Assembly (NCBI GenBank): GCA_946479185.1
Contig: CAMLFF010000001.1
Location: 1 to 35,305 of the forward strand
DNA from: an uncultured Sphingobium sp.
GTDB lineage: Bacteria; Pseudomonadota; Alphaproteobacteria; Sphingomonadales; Sphingomonadaceae
Length of the DNA: 35,305 nucleotides
Direction: 5' to 3'
Position numbers and translations under genes: made by a program. Under the pieces are notes generated by a model. The model did not search any database, was not told where the DNA came from, and worked only from the letters and a program-made list of their open reading frames with translations. This document shows positions 7,333 through 15,217 of the stretch, in pieces. Position 1 is the first letter of the stretch, and each line of letters begins with the position of its first letter.

Positions 7333-8502
7333 TTACTCGGCAGCAATCGCATCGATCTGCGCCGGAATGTTCAGCCCATATAGCTTGGCCGCATTCTCAT
7401 AAGCGATCTTGCGCACCAGCGCCGGATCGGCGCCTTCGGTAAACTCGCCCAAAATCTTGCGGCTGTTGGGCCAGATGCTGTCCGGGTGCGGATAGTCCGT
7501 CGCCCAGAGCAGATTGTCCTCGCCGTAGAATTTGTGCAGCGCCATCGCGGTCGGGCTCTGCTGGAATGTGCCATAAATCTGGCGCTTGAACAGCTCGGAT
7601 GGCTTCATCTTGTGCGGGATGCCACCACGCGCGTTCCAGAATTCTTCGGCTTCCCACAGGCGCCAGTGGCGATAATCCAGCTCCTCGATCACCCATGGCA
7701 ACCAGCCGATGCCGCTCTCTGCGATGACGATCTTGAGGCCGGGGTGACGCTCGAGAATGCCCCATGCGAACAGATCGACAAATGGATCCATGAACTGCTC
7801 GATGAACATCTTCACATGCAGGAAGGTCGCGCCGGGGCTGCCCTTATATTTGTCGAATGCACGGCTCACGCTCGGGAACACAGTGACGTGGAAGGAGAGA
7901 ATGATGTTGTTCTCCTCCAGCGCCGTCCACAGCGGCTCCCAGCGATCATCCTCAAGGCGCGGCTGCGCCATGGCGATCTGCAGATTGGCCTGCTTGAAGC
8001 CGCCAAGCTCCACAATATGCTGCAGGCCAACGAGCGCCGCTTCCGGCTCGGGCGGCAGCATCGGCACGCCGATCAGGCGATCCGGCGCAGCAGCGCAGAA
8101 TTCCTTGAGCCACTCATTATAGGCGCGGTAGCAAGCGTCGCGCAGCTCCGTGTCCTCAAAGTTCAGCGAGGTGACGGGGCCGAAGATGACGTGGGCATAC
8201 ACGCCATCGCGATCCATATCGGCCAGCCGCAGCTCGGCGACCGCAGGGCGGCGCTCGGTTTGATCGACAATGCCGCCGCGATCGAGCGCAGTGAAAATCG
8301 GCTTGGGGCCTTTGAAATTGCTCGGGTGGCCGGACCAGCCGCCAAGGCTCTTGCCTTCGCTCATCCAGATGGCCGCGCCATCGACCATCTCGACCTTGGG
8401 GCCACGGTCGACGAGATGCGCTGGTAGCCGGGATGTCCAGACGTCGGTCGGCAATTGGTTGAGATCAAGATGATCGTCGCAGCTGATCAAGGGGTAGTCC
8501 AT
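7333..8502 (-). CDS. Amidohydrolase-2 (ACMSD-like) family hydrolase or decarboxylase
   Basis: A 389-residue TIM-barrel metal-dependent enzyme. The N-terminal metal site is SCDDHLD in place of the usual DxHxH. Further features are a central LSFHVT histidine, the IVIAESGIGWLPW segment, and the late metal aspartate in LWATDYPHPDS, which is the family hallmark. Members hydrolyse or decarboxylate aromatic and related acids; the substrate here is unknown. The ATG at 8502 is preceded by GGAGAGGAG, so the longer frame from the TTG at 8520 would place the ribosome site inside the gene. It has its own upstream dyad (8589-8602) and terminator. It follows the dioxygenase gene on the same strand with 160 bases between. 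Confidence 0.82.
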   Translation of the reverse strand: MDYPLISCDDHLDLNQLPTDVWTSRLPAHLVDRGPKVEMVDGAAIWMSEGKSLGGWSGHPSNFKGPKPIFTALDRGGIVDQTERRPAVAELRLADMDRDGVYAHVIFGPVTSLNFEDTELRDACYRAYNEWLKEFCAAAPDRLIGVPMLPPEPEAALVGLQHIVELGGFKQANLQIAMAQPRLEDDRWEPLWTALEENNIILSFHVTVFPSVSRAFDKYKGSPGATFLHVKMFIEQFMDPFVDLFAWGILERHPGLKIVIAESGIGWLPWVIEELDYRHWRLWEAEEFWNARGGIPHKMKPSELFKRQIYGTFQQSPTAMALHKFYGEDNLLWATDYPHPDSIWPNSRKILGEFTEGADPALVRKIAYENAAKLYGLNIPAQIDAIAAE

Positions 8503-8588
8503 GCTCGCGCTCCTCTCCAAAACGATGTCCGTCCACGCTCTAAGGTGGTCCGAAGATCGAGACCCGACTCAAACAGTCGCGCCATTTC

Positions 8589-8602
8589 GTTAGCTCACTA
8601 AC
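8589..8602. promoter_or_regulatory. MarR-type palindromic operator candidate
   Basis: GTTAGCTCACTAAC has perfect 5-bp arms and a four-base spacer, about 87 bases upstream of the amidohydrolase start. The half-site GTTAG recurs at 12070-12074, just upstream of the hydroxyacid dehydrogenase start. The MarR gene at 12143-12700 is the obvious candidate to bind here, but that is inference. Confidence 0.4.
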
Positions 8603-8662
8603 CTTTTGCCTCGAAACGGCTATCAATGCAAGCCCTGTTCGATAGAGCGAAGCGAAGCGCGT

Positions 8663-9583
8663 TCAGGTTGCTGGCGCCTTGTGCTCAGCCATCACCGATG
8701 GCAGCGCCTGTCCGATTGCGCTGCGTTCCTCGCCGGATTCATTCACATTGGCCCGGCGCAGATCGCGCTTGTAGCGGGTGTAATCAAATTCCGTGCCCCG
8801 GTGCAGCATGCAGCGATTGTCCCAGATGAGCATGTCGCCCTGCTGCCATTTGTGGGAATAGATGAAGCGCTCTTCGCTGGCGAAATCCAGCAGCTCGGCG
8901 AGCAACGCCTGCCCTTGCGCATCGTCCATCCCCTCGATGCGAAAGGCATGGCTGCCCACGAACAGGCATTTGCGACCCGATGGGCTGATCTTTACCAGCG
9001 GCTGCAGCGCGCCCGGCATCACCTGCTTGATCCGCTCGGCTTCATCCGGGCTGGCGCCACCTTTGATGCGGCTCGCGGCAAAGCTATGCTCGGCCACCAG
9101 CCCCTCGATGCGGTCCTTCATCTCCTGCGGCATCTCGTCATACACATGGCGCAGATCGACAAATTGCGTATCGCCGCGCTCGGGCGGCACGATGACGCCA
9201 CGCAGCATCGACCATTTGCTCGGCATATCATTGAAGCTGCTATCGGCATGGAACAGCTCATTGCCCTTGGCGAACTTGGCGCGCAGTGAGGCGGGGTCGA
9301 CAATCTCGCCGTTGATATTGAGGTTAGAGGCGTCATACAGCCCATAGGCCATGCGGCGCGGGATCGCAGGGTCGTAAGCGCCGGGCAGCTCCAGCGGGCC
9401 GAAGGTGCGGGCAAAGCTTAAATGCTGCTCGTCGGTGATATGCCCCTGCCCCCGGATGCACAGCACGCCATATTCATCCATCGTCGCTTCGACCAGATCG
9501 ATCAGCGCCTGATCGGGCGCCTGCGCAAGATTCGCGCCGATCAGCTCAGCCGCGAAAATAGGATGCAACTTATTGACTTGCAT
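8663..9583 (-). CDS. TfdA/TauD-family 2-oxoglutarate-dependent dioxygenase
   Basis: A 306-residue non-haem Fe(II) oxygenase. The iron triad is visible: His112 and Asp114 in LFHADSS, and His261 in MLHRGTEFDYTRY. An Arg about 10-15 residues further on would hold 2-oxoglutarate. TfdA-type members cleave aryloxyacetates and release glyoxylate, and TauD-type members release sulphite from taurine. No sulphonate genes are nearby. The start at 9583 has GGGAG upstream; the longer frame to 9811 would run through the intergenic repeat and is rejected. The neighbours on the same strand are glycerate kinase and hydroxyacid dehydrogenase genes, which suits release of a small oxo-acid. Confidence 0.85.
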   Translation of the reverse strand: MQVNKLHPIFAAELIGANLAQAPDQALIDLVEATMDEYGVLCIRGQGHITDEQHLSFARTFGPLELPGAYDPAIPRRMAYGLYDASNLNINGEIVDPASLRAKFAKGNELFHADSSFNDMPSKWSMLRGVIVPPERGDTQFVDLRHVYDEMPQEMKDRIEGLVAEHSFAASRIKGGASPDEAERIKQVMPGALQPLVKISPSGRKCLFVGSHAFRIEGMDDAQGQALLAELLDFASEERFIYSHKWQQGDMLIWDNRCMLHRGTEFDYTRYKRDLRRANVNESGEERSAIGQALPSVMAEHKAPAT

Positions 9584-9639
9584 AGAATCGTCTCCCGCAC
9601 ACGACGACCCAGTCGCGCACTTCAATTGCGCTTCTATTA

Positions 9640-9678
9640 ATTCATGTCTGAATGATTTGTAAATCACTCGATTGTGAT
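9640..9678. promoter_or_regulatory. Cluster of three dyads upstream of the dioxygenase gene
   Basis: Three inverted repeats lie side by side: ATTCA-N4-TGAAT (9640-9653), TGATTT-GT-AAATCA (9653-9666) and ATCAC-N6-GTGAT (9663-9678). They sit 57-95 bases upstream of the dioxygenase start in an AT-rich island, the position expected for its promoter and repressor sites. The regulator is not identified. Confidence 0.4.
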
Positions 9679-9700
9679 GGGTAAGGAATCGCCCCCTAAA

Positions 9701-9830
9701 TCCTCCCCGCTGCGGGGAGGGGGACCGCCGCAGGCGGTGGAGGGGGTCGGCGTCCACGAGTAAGATCGCGGTGAGACGCACGCCCCCACCGTCAGCGCTC
9801 CGCGCTGCCACCTCCCCGCCAGCGGGGAGG
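9701..9830. repeat. Palindromic intergenic repeat, family A, intact copy
   Basis: The element starts with a CCTCCCCGC-TGCGGGGAGG palindrome and ends with CCTCCCCGC-CA-GCGGGGAGG. In between is a CCGCC/GGCGG hairpin and a run of GGAGGGGG matched by CCCCCACC. The layout is typical of the high-copy mobile-like palindromic repeats in sphingomonad intergenic DNA. It occupies the gap downstream of the glycerate kinase and upstream of the dioxygenase promoter, and could help end transcription of the kinase operon. A diverged relative lies at 1290-1355. Confidence 0.65.
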
Positions 9831-9849
9831 AACTAAGCTAAGCCGCCCC

Positions 9850-11082
9850 TCAAGGATCGACCAAGATAATCCGCAAATCGTTCACATTGGTAAAGGTCGG
9901 CCCTGGCACGAAAAGCGCGCCCACCTCGCCCAGCGCGGTGCCCGCGTCATTATTGGCCTGCGATGCGGCGATATCGACCTCCGCGTCATCCAGTTCACCC
10001 AGCGTTTCGCCATCGACATAAGCGCCCGCCACATCGCGATTGCCATCCACCCCGTCGGTATCCGCCGCCAGCGCCGCGATGCCGGGCTGATCTTTGATCG
10101 CGCAGGCCAGCGCCAGCGCATATTCCTGATTTGGGCCGCCTACGCCCGATCCGGTCACGGTCACGGTCAGTTCCCCGCCGGAAATCAAAGCGCATCGCTC
10201 GCCGCGCTGATGGGCTGCCATTGCCGCATGGGCATGGCGCTTAGCCACCACGCGCGCATAGCCATCCGCCTCCCGCTCGATGATCACCGGCGTGTAGCCC
10301 TGCGTCGCGAGATAGTCGCCAGCCGCCGCAAGCGCATCGTCCGGCCGCACGATCACGGCGAAGCTGCTGCGCGCGAGCCTTGGATCGCCCGGCTTCACCG
10401 ATTCGCTCCAGCCACCCGGATCGGCGATGCCGAACCGCGCCAGCACTGCGTGCGCATCCGCGATTGTGCCAGCATCGGCCACAGTTGGCCCGGAGCCAAT
10501 ATCCTCCGCCACATCGCCAACCACATCGGAGACGGCAAGCGTCAGCACTTGCGCGGGGAAAGCCGCAGCCGCCAGTCGCCCGCCCTTGATCCGCGAGAGA
10601 TGGCGGCGCACCAGATTAATCTCGCCGATGGACGCGCCCGATCGCACCAGCGCTCGCGTCACCGCCTGCTTGGCTGGCAGATCGAGCGGATCGGACGGCG
10701 CCGCCAGCAAGGACGATGCCCCGCCGGACAAGAGCACCAGCAGCAGATCATCCTCGCCCGCGCTTTCCGCCAACTCAAGGCAGCGCGCCGCCGCGCCAAG
10801 GCTTGCCGCATCCGGCACCGGATGGCTCGCCTCGATCAGCTCGATCCGATCAAGATGCCCGCCATAGCCGGTCCGCGTCACCGCAAGGCCGGTCGCATCG
10901 GGCCAATGCTGCTCAATGGTCTGCGCCATCGGCCAAGCACCTTTGCCCGCCGCGATGACCAGAACGCGCCCTTTTGGCTTGGGCGGCAACGCGTCGATGA
11001 TCGTTTGCGGGCGCTTGCACGCCGCAACCCCTGCCTCATAGGCCTGCTCAAGCAAGTTGCGACGGGTCATGACGCCGCTCAT
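9850..11082 (-). CDS. Glycerate 2-kinase (MOFRL family)
   Basis: A 410-residue cytoplasmic kinase that converts D-glycerate to 2-phosphoglycerate with ATP. The family is recognised by the N-terminal AAGKGAWPMA segment, the LLSGGASSLL loop, the SDVVGDVAEDIGSGPT motif, and the C-terminal MOFRL domain with SGGELTVTV, GGPNQEYAL and DTDGVDGN. I chose the ATG at 11082, which overlaps the stop of the upstream dehydrogenase gene as ATGA and implies coupled translation; an in-frame ATG at 11070 is the alternative. It forms a two-gene unit with the hydroxyacid dehydrogenase, which would supply glycerate from hydroxypyruvate. The TtuD/GckA type is usual in C2/C3 acid metabolism. Confidence 0.87.
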   Translation of the reverse strand: MSGVMTRRNLLEQAYEAGVAACKRPQTIIDALPPKPKGRVLVIAAGKGAWPMAQTIEQHWPDATGLAVTRTGYGGHLDRIELIEASHPVPDAASLGAAARCLELAESAGEDDLLLVLLSGGASSLLAAPSDPLDLPAKQAVTRALVRSGASIGEINLVRRHLSRIKGGRLAAAAFPAQVLTLAVSDVVGDVAEDIGSGPTVADAGTIADAHAVLARFGIADPGGWSESVKPGDPRLARSSFAVIVRPDDALAAAGDYLATQGYTPVIIEREADGYARVVAKRHAHAAMAAHQRGERCALISGGELTVTVTGSGVGGPNQEYALALACAIKDQPGIAALAADTDGVDGNRDVAGAYVDGETLGELDDAEVDIAASQANNDAGTALGEVGALFVPGPTFTNVNDLRIILVDP

Positions 11083-12047
11083 TCGCCGCGCAGAAAATTG
11101 ACGATATTGTCGCCGGTGCGCTGCGCCAGATCGGTCACCGCCTGCTTGCTCAGCCACGCCGCATGTGGCGTCACGATCACATTGGGGCGATCCGCCAGCC
11201 GCAGGATCGCGCTGCCCGGTGGTGGTGGCTCAACCGGCGCGACGTCAATGCCAGCACCGCCGATCTGGCCGGATTCCAGCGCCGCTTCCAGCGCATCCAG
11301 ATCAATGAGCGCGCCGCGCGCGGTATTCAGGATCATCGCGCCCGGCTTCATCATCGCCAGCGTATCGGCATTGAGCATGTGGCGCGTGTCGTCGGTCAGC
11401 GGGCAATGCAGGCTGATGACGTCGCTGGTCGCCAGAACCTCTTCAAAGGCAAGCTTGCCCTCGCTCGCTGGCTGCCCTTGGCGACCCGCAAACACCACGT
11501 CCATGCCCAGCGCCCGCGCCTTGTTGGCGACGGATTGCGCAATCGCCCCGCTGCCGAAAAGGCCAAGCCGCTGCCCAACGATATCCCGCACAGGCGCTGC
11601 AAACACGCAGAACGCCTTGCCGCCAGCCCAGCGCCCATCGACCACCGACTCGCGAAACGGCACCAGCCCGCGATTGAGCGCGAACACCAGCATGATGACA
11701 TGCTCGGCAACCGAGGTTCCGGCGTAGCCCACCACATTACGCACCGCGATGCCGCGCGCGCTGGCGGCGGCGCTATCCACAACGTCGGTGCCCGTGGCGG
11801 TCACGGCAATCAGCTTGAGGTCCGGCAGCGCATCGAGCGTCGCGGCGTCCATCTTCACCTTGTTGATGATGGCGACCTGCGCGCCTGTAAGTCGCTCGAC
11901 GACTTCGCCGGGCTCGCTGAAATCATGCTCGATCCACTCATGCGCTGCATCGGGCCGGGGGATCTCGAAGCCGCCCATCGTCATCTTGTCGAGATGAACG
12001 ATCCGTGCTGGCATTCCATTGCCCTGCGTTCCACCCTCATGTGCCAT
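11079..12047 (-). CDS. D-2-hydroxyacid dehydrogenase (hydroxypyruvate/glyoxylate reductase type)
   Basis: A 322-residue NAD(P)H enzyme of the D-isomer hydroxyacid dehydrogenase family. It has the substrate-side VTATGTDVVD segment, the Rossmann motif GLFGSGAIAQSVA near residue 155, HCPLTDDTRHM, the catalytic Arg in NTARGALID, and the catalytic His in TPHAAW. Together with the overlapping glycerate kinase gene it most likely reduces hydroxypyruvate (or glyoxylate) to glycerate (or glycolate). AGGAGA at 12055 is seven bases from the ATG at 12047, so the TTG at 12053 is rejected. A GTTAG half-site just upstream suggests control with the amidohydrolase gene by the adjacent MarR protein. Confidence 0.85.
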   Translation of the reverse strand: MAHEGGTQGNGMPARIVHLDKMTMGGFEIPRPDAAHEWIEHDFSEPGEVVERLTGAQVAIINKVKMDAATLDALPDLKLIAVTATGTDVVDSAAASARGIAVRNVVGYAGTSVAEHVIMLVFALNRGLVPFRESVVDGRWAGGKAFCVFAAPVRDIVGQRLGLFGSGAIAQSVANKARALGMDVVFAGRQGQPASEGKLAFEEVLATSDVISLHCPLTDDTRHMLNADTLAMMKPGAMILNTARGALIDLDALEAALESGQIGGAGIDVAPVEPPPPGSAILRLADRPNVIVTPHAAWLSKQAVTDLAQRTGDNIVNFLRGE

Positions 12048-12107
12048 GCGCAAATCTCCTAAGTCGATCGTTAGGGCTGCAATTATCTATGGTGGTAGGT
12101 CAAGTCC

Positions 12108-12135
12108 AGCGCTGCGCGGAATTTTGCGCAGCGTT
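12108..12135 (-). terminator. Stem-loop after the marR gene
   Basis: CGCTGCGC (12110-12117) pairs with GCGCAGCG (12126-12133) around an eight-base loop, and two more pairs (one G-U) extend it. It begins eight bases beyond the MarR stop. No T-run follows in the direction of transcription, so it may slow or attenuate read-through into the hydroxyacid dehydrogenase operon rather than terminate it fully. Confidence 0.4.
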
Positions 12136-12142
12136 CAGCCGT

Positions 12143-12700
12143 TCAGCCGAAACTCGCCTCGCTGAACTGCTTCATCAGTCTGGCGGTAACCGCATTCACG
12201 TCATCCAACTCGCTATCCTGCAATGAGGCCAGCACGCTGCTGCGGAATTCCTGCGCTACCAGCGTGATCTCTTTCAGAGCCGCCCGGCCTGCATCGGTCA
12301 ACTCGATGAGCTTGGTGCGCCGGTCGGTCGGGTCCTGCTTGCGGACCACAAGGCCATCGGCCTCAAGCGTGTCCAGCATGCGGGTCAAGGTTGGCCCTTC
12401 AATGCCGATGCGCTTGGCAATGGAGATTTGCGCGCTTGGCTCGATCGAGCGTGCGATGGTGGAAAGTGCTTCCATCCGCGCCGAGCCATAACCCATCGGG
12501 CGCAGCTTCTCATCCAGCATCGCACGATAGCGCCGCGCCACCAGAATCACGCCAAAGGTGAAGGCATATTCACGGTCGATCCGTGCCTGATCGATCACCG
12601 CTGAATCAGCGGATTCATGCTCGTGGCTGCCCTGCTCCGCTTCGGTCAATCTGGCTCTTCCCCACTGTAAATACGCAAAGTCCGTCATCGTCATGTTCAC
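12143..12700 (-). CDS. MarR-family transcriptional regulator
   Basis: A 185-residue protein. An N-terminal extension of about 45 residues precedes a standard MarR winged-helix core: dimer helix from about 46, recognition helix GPTLTRMLDTLEADG, and wing VRKQDPTDRRTKLIELT with the conserved D-x-R. MarR proteins usually repress nearby catabolic genes until an aromatic acid or CoA thioester binds. It stands upstream of the hydroxyacid dehydrogenase and glycerate kinase genes on the same strand and is divergent from cytochrome c. The start is uncertain: ATGs at 12700, 12694 and 12688 are all in frame and none has a strong ribosome site. A TTGACA lies at about 12710-12715. Confidence 0.82.
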   Translation of the reverse strand: MNMTMTDFAYLQWGRARLTEAEQGSHEHESADSAVIDQARIDREYAFTFGVILVARRYRAMLDEKLRPMGYGSARMEALSTIARSIEPSAQISIAKRIGIEGPTLTRMLDTLEADGLVVRKQDPTDRRTKLIELTDAGRAALKEITLVAQEFRSSVLASLQDSELDDVNAVTARLMKQFSEASFG

Positions 12701-12814
12701 CGGGCCGTGTCAACCCGCGCTACCCGTCCAGCACTCGGCACGGGGCGAATGGTTCAGCGATGAACGATTGAATATTGACGCTCCCGGCGTTGCGGGCCAA
12801 TTGATGCCAGTCGG

Positions 12815-12827
12815 CCCAAGGCTTGGG
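12815..12827. promoter_or_regulatory. 13-bp palindrome upstream of cytochrome c
   Basis: CCCAAGGCTTGGG is perfectly symmetric about one central base. It lies 34-46 bases upstream of the cytochrome start, in the gap divergent from marR. It could bind a regulator or form a small hairpin in the leader. No family can be assigned. Confidence 0.3.
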
Positions 12828-12860
12828 AAATACAGGCATAATCTTGTCGGGAGTTGCTTA

Positions 12861-13481
12861 ATGCCAATGTTTCGTGCGCTTCTGTCTCGCGCTTCATCGC
12901 TGCCCCTCATCGCGGTCCTCGCCGCTAGCGCGACGCTCTCCGCCTGCGGATCGGACCCCAAGCCCGCAGAGAATGCCGCCGCTGTACCGGATATGAATGC
13001 AGCTGAGAATGTCGCGAACGTCGCCAGCAACGCCGTCGTGGTGAATGAAGTGACGCCTGGTCCCGCACCGGTTGAGAATAGCGCTGCCCCTGAGGAAAAG
13101 CCTGTCGCGCAAGCCGCAGAACCCAAGCCTGAGCCTGCTGCAGTCGTTGCCGTCTCCGCACCCGCCGCCGCCTCGGCAGGCGATGCCGCAAGTGGAGCCA
13201 AGCTGTTCGTGCAATGCCGCGTCTGCCACTCGGTTGAGCCGGGCAAGAATGGTCTTGGCCCATCGATGCACGGTGTGGTCGGGCGCAAGGCTGGCACATT
13301 GGCCGGCTTCAACTATTCACCCGCTATGAAGGCCAGCGGCTTTGTGTGGAGCGACGCCAAGCTGAACGACTATCTGCGCGCACCCATGAAGTCCGTGCCT
13401 GGCACCAAGATGGCCTTCGCAGGCATTGCCGACGACAAGCGCCGTGCCGACGTTATCGCCTATCTCGACACGCTGAAGTGA
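12861..13481 (+). CDS. Membrane-anchored (lipoprotein) class I cytochrome c
   Basis: A 206-residue protein. The signal peptide ends in a lipobox LSAC with Cys29, so it should be lipid-anchored on the periplasmic side. Residues 30 to about 110 form a low-complexity linker of Ala, Pro, Glu, Val and Asn that would act as a tether. The C-terminal domain binds haem through Cys119-x2-Cys122-His123 (CRVCH), with Met184 (GTKMAF) as the second axial ligand. It resembles the cytochrome c2/c552 type carrying electrons to a terminal oxidase. CGGGAG seven bases upstream fixes the ATG at 12861; the frame is open back to 12693, but that part lacks a signal sequence. It converges on the flavoprotein gene. 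Confidence 0.85.
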   Translation: MPMFRALLSRASSLPLIAVLAASATLSACGSDPKPAENAAAVPDMNAAENVANVASNAVVVNEVTPGPAPVENSAAPEEKPVAQAAEPKPEPAAVVAVSAPAAASAGDAASGAKLFVQCRVCHSVEPGKNGLGPSMHGVVGRKAGTLAGFNYSPAMKASGFVWSDAKLNDYLRAPMKSVPGTKMAFAGIADDKRRADVIAYLDTLK

Positions 13482-13493
13482 CGCCCTACCGCT

Positions 13494-14609
13494 TCAGGTG
13501 ACAAGGCGATCAGGCGCATAGACGCTCGTGTCGATCGCAGCCACGGGGGCGGGCAGGTCCGTCCCCAAAATCAACGCCGCGCCAATCAGTGCAGCGGCAG
13601 GCGCGGTCTGAATCCCAAAGCCGCCTTGCCCGGCAAACCAGAAGAAGCCCGGCACCCGCGGGTCTGCTCCATAAACGGGCTTTCGATCTGGCGCGAAGCT
13701 GCGCAGCCCTGCCCATTTTCGCTCGACCGCCGCGATGGGCCAATCCACCACCTGCATGAACCGATCGACCGCCAGCGCAACGTCCAGTTCCTCAGGCGCC
13801 ACGTCGCGCGCAATGTCCGGCGTTTCATCGTGCGGGGAGAGCCACAGCCGCCCCACGCCCTCTGACTTGAAGTAAAAACTCCCATTCAGCGCGGCGGTCA
13901 GCGGCACATGGGCTGGCGCATCCGGGCAGCGCAATTGCACGACCGTGCGCCGCAGCGGCATGATGCCGAGCGGCTCGAGTCCGCACCGTCGCGCCACCTC
14001 ATCAGCCCAGGCACCCGCCGCATTCACGATGAGGCCGCACACAATCGGTCCAACATTGGTCTGCACCAGCCATCCATCACCTGCGCGCGTCGCCGATTCG
14101 AAGCGCGTCGCCATTCGCGCATCCAGTCCAAGCCTCAATGCTGCCTTGCGATAAGCAGCGAGCAAGCCTGCGGCGTCGATATCCCGGCAGCTCGGCTCGG
14201 CTAGCCCGAGCGTCCATTCGGCCCGCAATCCCGGCAATTGCGCGTCCAGCGCAGCGCGGTCCATCCGCTCGAATGCAACATCGCTCTGCGCAAATTCGCC
14301 AAGGAAGTCCTCGACCAGCGCCTCCTCCCCGGCCCGGCCAATGTGCAGAGCGCCGCGCTTGCCCAGAAAGCCATGCTCGGAAAAGGCAGGATCGGGCGAG
14401 GCAAGCAACGGCCCGCTCGCGCTGGTGAGCGGCTGCACGGCTGGCCCGCCATAGGTCTCTTCCCAAAAGGCAACCGACCGCCCGGAGGCATGATAGCCCG
14501 GCTGATCCTCCTGCTCGATCAGCATCACCCGTGCCTGCCCTGCCAGCCCTGCTGCAAGGCTGAACCCGGCCATGCCGCCGCCCACGATAAGGATATCCAC
14601 AGACGTCAT
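13494..14609 (-). CDS. FAD-dependent amino acid dehydrogenase, DauA-like
   Basis: A 371-residue flavoprotein of the DAO family. The FAD-binding GGGMAGFSLA motif is at residue 10, followed by YHASGRSVAF. The C-terminal part (FYFKSEG, WAGLRSFAPDRKPVYG, FFWFAGQGGFGIQT) matches by eye the D-arginine dehydrogenase DauA of Pseudomonas more closely than glycine or sarcosine oxidases. It would oxidise a D-amino acid to a 2-oxo acid and ammonia, passing electrons to a quinone or other acceptor. The substrate is not proven, and no DauB/DauR-like partner is adjacent. Its promoter lies in the divergent gap shared with the pilus operon. Confidence 0.78.
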   Translation of the reverse strand: MTSVDILIVGGGMAGFSLAAGLAGQARVMLIEQEDQPGYHASGRSVAFWEETYGGPAVQPLTSASGPLLASPDPAFSEHGFLGKRGALHIGRAGEEALVEDFLGEFAQSDVAFERMDRAALDAQLPGLRAEWTLGLAEPSCRDIDAAGLLAAYRKAALRLGLDARMATRFESATRAGDGWLVQTNVGPIVCGLIVNAAGAWADEVARRCGLEPLGIMPLRRTVVQLRCPDAPAHVPLTAALNGSFYFKSEGVGRLWLSPHDETPDIARDVAPEELDVALAVDRFMQVVDWPIAAVERKWAGLRSFAPDRKPVYGADPRVPGFFWFAGQGGFGIQTAPAAALIGAALILGTDLPAPVAAIDTSVYAPDRLVT

Positions 14610-14686
14610 GCCGCCACCCTCATCGGAGTCTGGATCGGCATGGCAGGGGCGAGTGAAAGTGTGGCGGCTGGCTGCATCGCGGCGTG

Positions 14687-14709
14687 GTTACGATTTGGTA
14701 AGGCGTAAC
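14687..14709. promoter_or_regulatory. Dyad upstream of the pilus operon
   Basis: GTTACG (14687-14692) and CGTAAC (14704-14709) form an inverted repeat with 11 bases between, 19-41 bases ahead of cpaA. Pilus operons in Caulobacter are controlled by CtrA (TTAA-N7-TTAA), but this is not a good CtrA site, so the factor is unknown. Confidence 0.25.
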
Positions 14710-14727
14710 GTCTAGGCATAAACCATT

Positions 14728-15201
14728 ATGTCAGGGGTTTGGACACCAACTTTGCTGAGCGCCATGCTCGCGTTGCTCCTGCTTCGCGGGGCCGCGACCG
14801 ATCTGCGCAGCCGCATCATCTCCAACAAATTGAACCTCGCCATCGCGCTGCTCGCGCCTTTCTGGTGGTGGGCCAATGGTCTCGCCTGTTACCCGGACAT
14901 CCTCGTGCAACTGGCCATCGCGGCTGGCGTCTTCGCCATCTTCACGCTGCTGTTCGCGCTCGGTATGATGGGCGGGGGCGATGTTAAGATGCTTGGCGCC
15001 ATCGCTCTGTGGATGCCGCTCCAGGCCATGTCGACGCTCATCATCGTGATGGCGCTGGTCGGCGGGGTCGTGACGGCTGCCACCGTTATCCATCACCGCA
15101 TGACCCGGCGAATCGGCCAACCCCAGATCCCGTACGGCGTTGCAATCGCGCTCAGCGGGCTGTGGGTTCTAGGCGAACGCTATTTTAACCCTTTGGCTTA
15201 A
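14728..15201 (+). CDS. cpaA: CpaA/TadV prepilin peptidase
   Basis: A 157-residue inner-membrane aspartic peptidase (A24 family) that trims Flp-type prepilins. The two catalytic aspartates are visible: Asp25 in TDLRSR and Asp85 in GGGDVKM. There are about four to five membrane helices and no N-terminal methylase domain, as in other TadV/CpaA enzymes. It opens the pilus operon, but its pilin substrate gene (flp/pilA) is not in the window. No strong ribosome site is seen before the ATG. Confidence 0.87.
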   Translation: MSGVWTPTLLSAMLALLLLRGAATDLRSRIISNKLNLAIALLAPFWWWANGLACYPDILVQLAIAAGVFAIFTLLFALGMMGGGDVKMLGAIALWMPLQAMSTLIIVMALVGGVVTAATVIHHRMTRRIGQPQIPYGVAIALSGLWVLGERYFNPLA

Positions 15202-15217
15202 TAATGATCGGCATATT

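Noticed and set aside
10210..11727. 505-codon plus-strand frame across the glycerate kinase and dehydrogenase genes
   Set aside because: It is antisense to two well-supported enzymes and has no recognisable domain.
14687..14709. CtrA site before cpaA
   Set aside because: The bases do not fit TTAA-N7-TTAA on either strand; it is kept only as an unnamed dyad.
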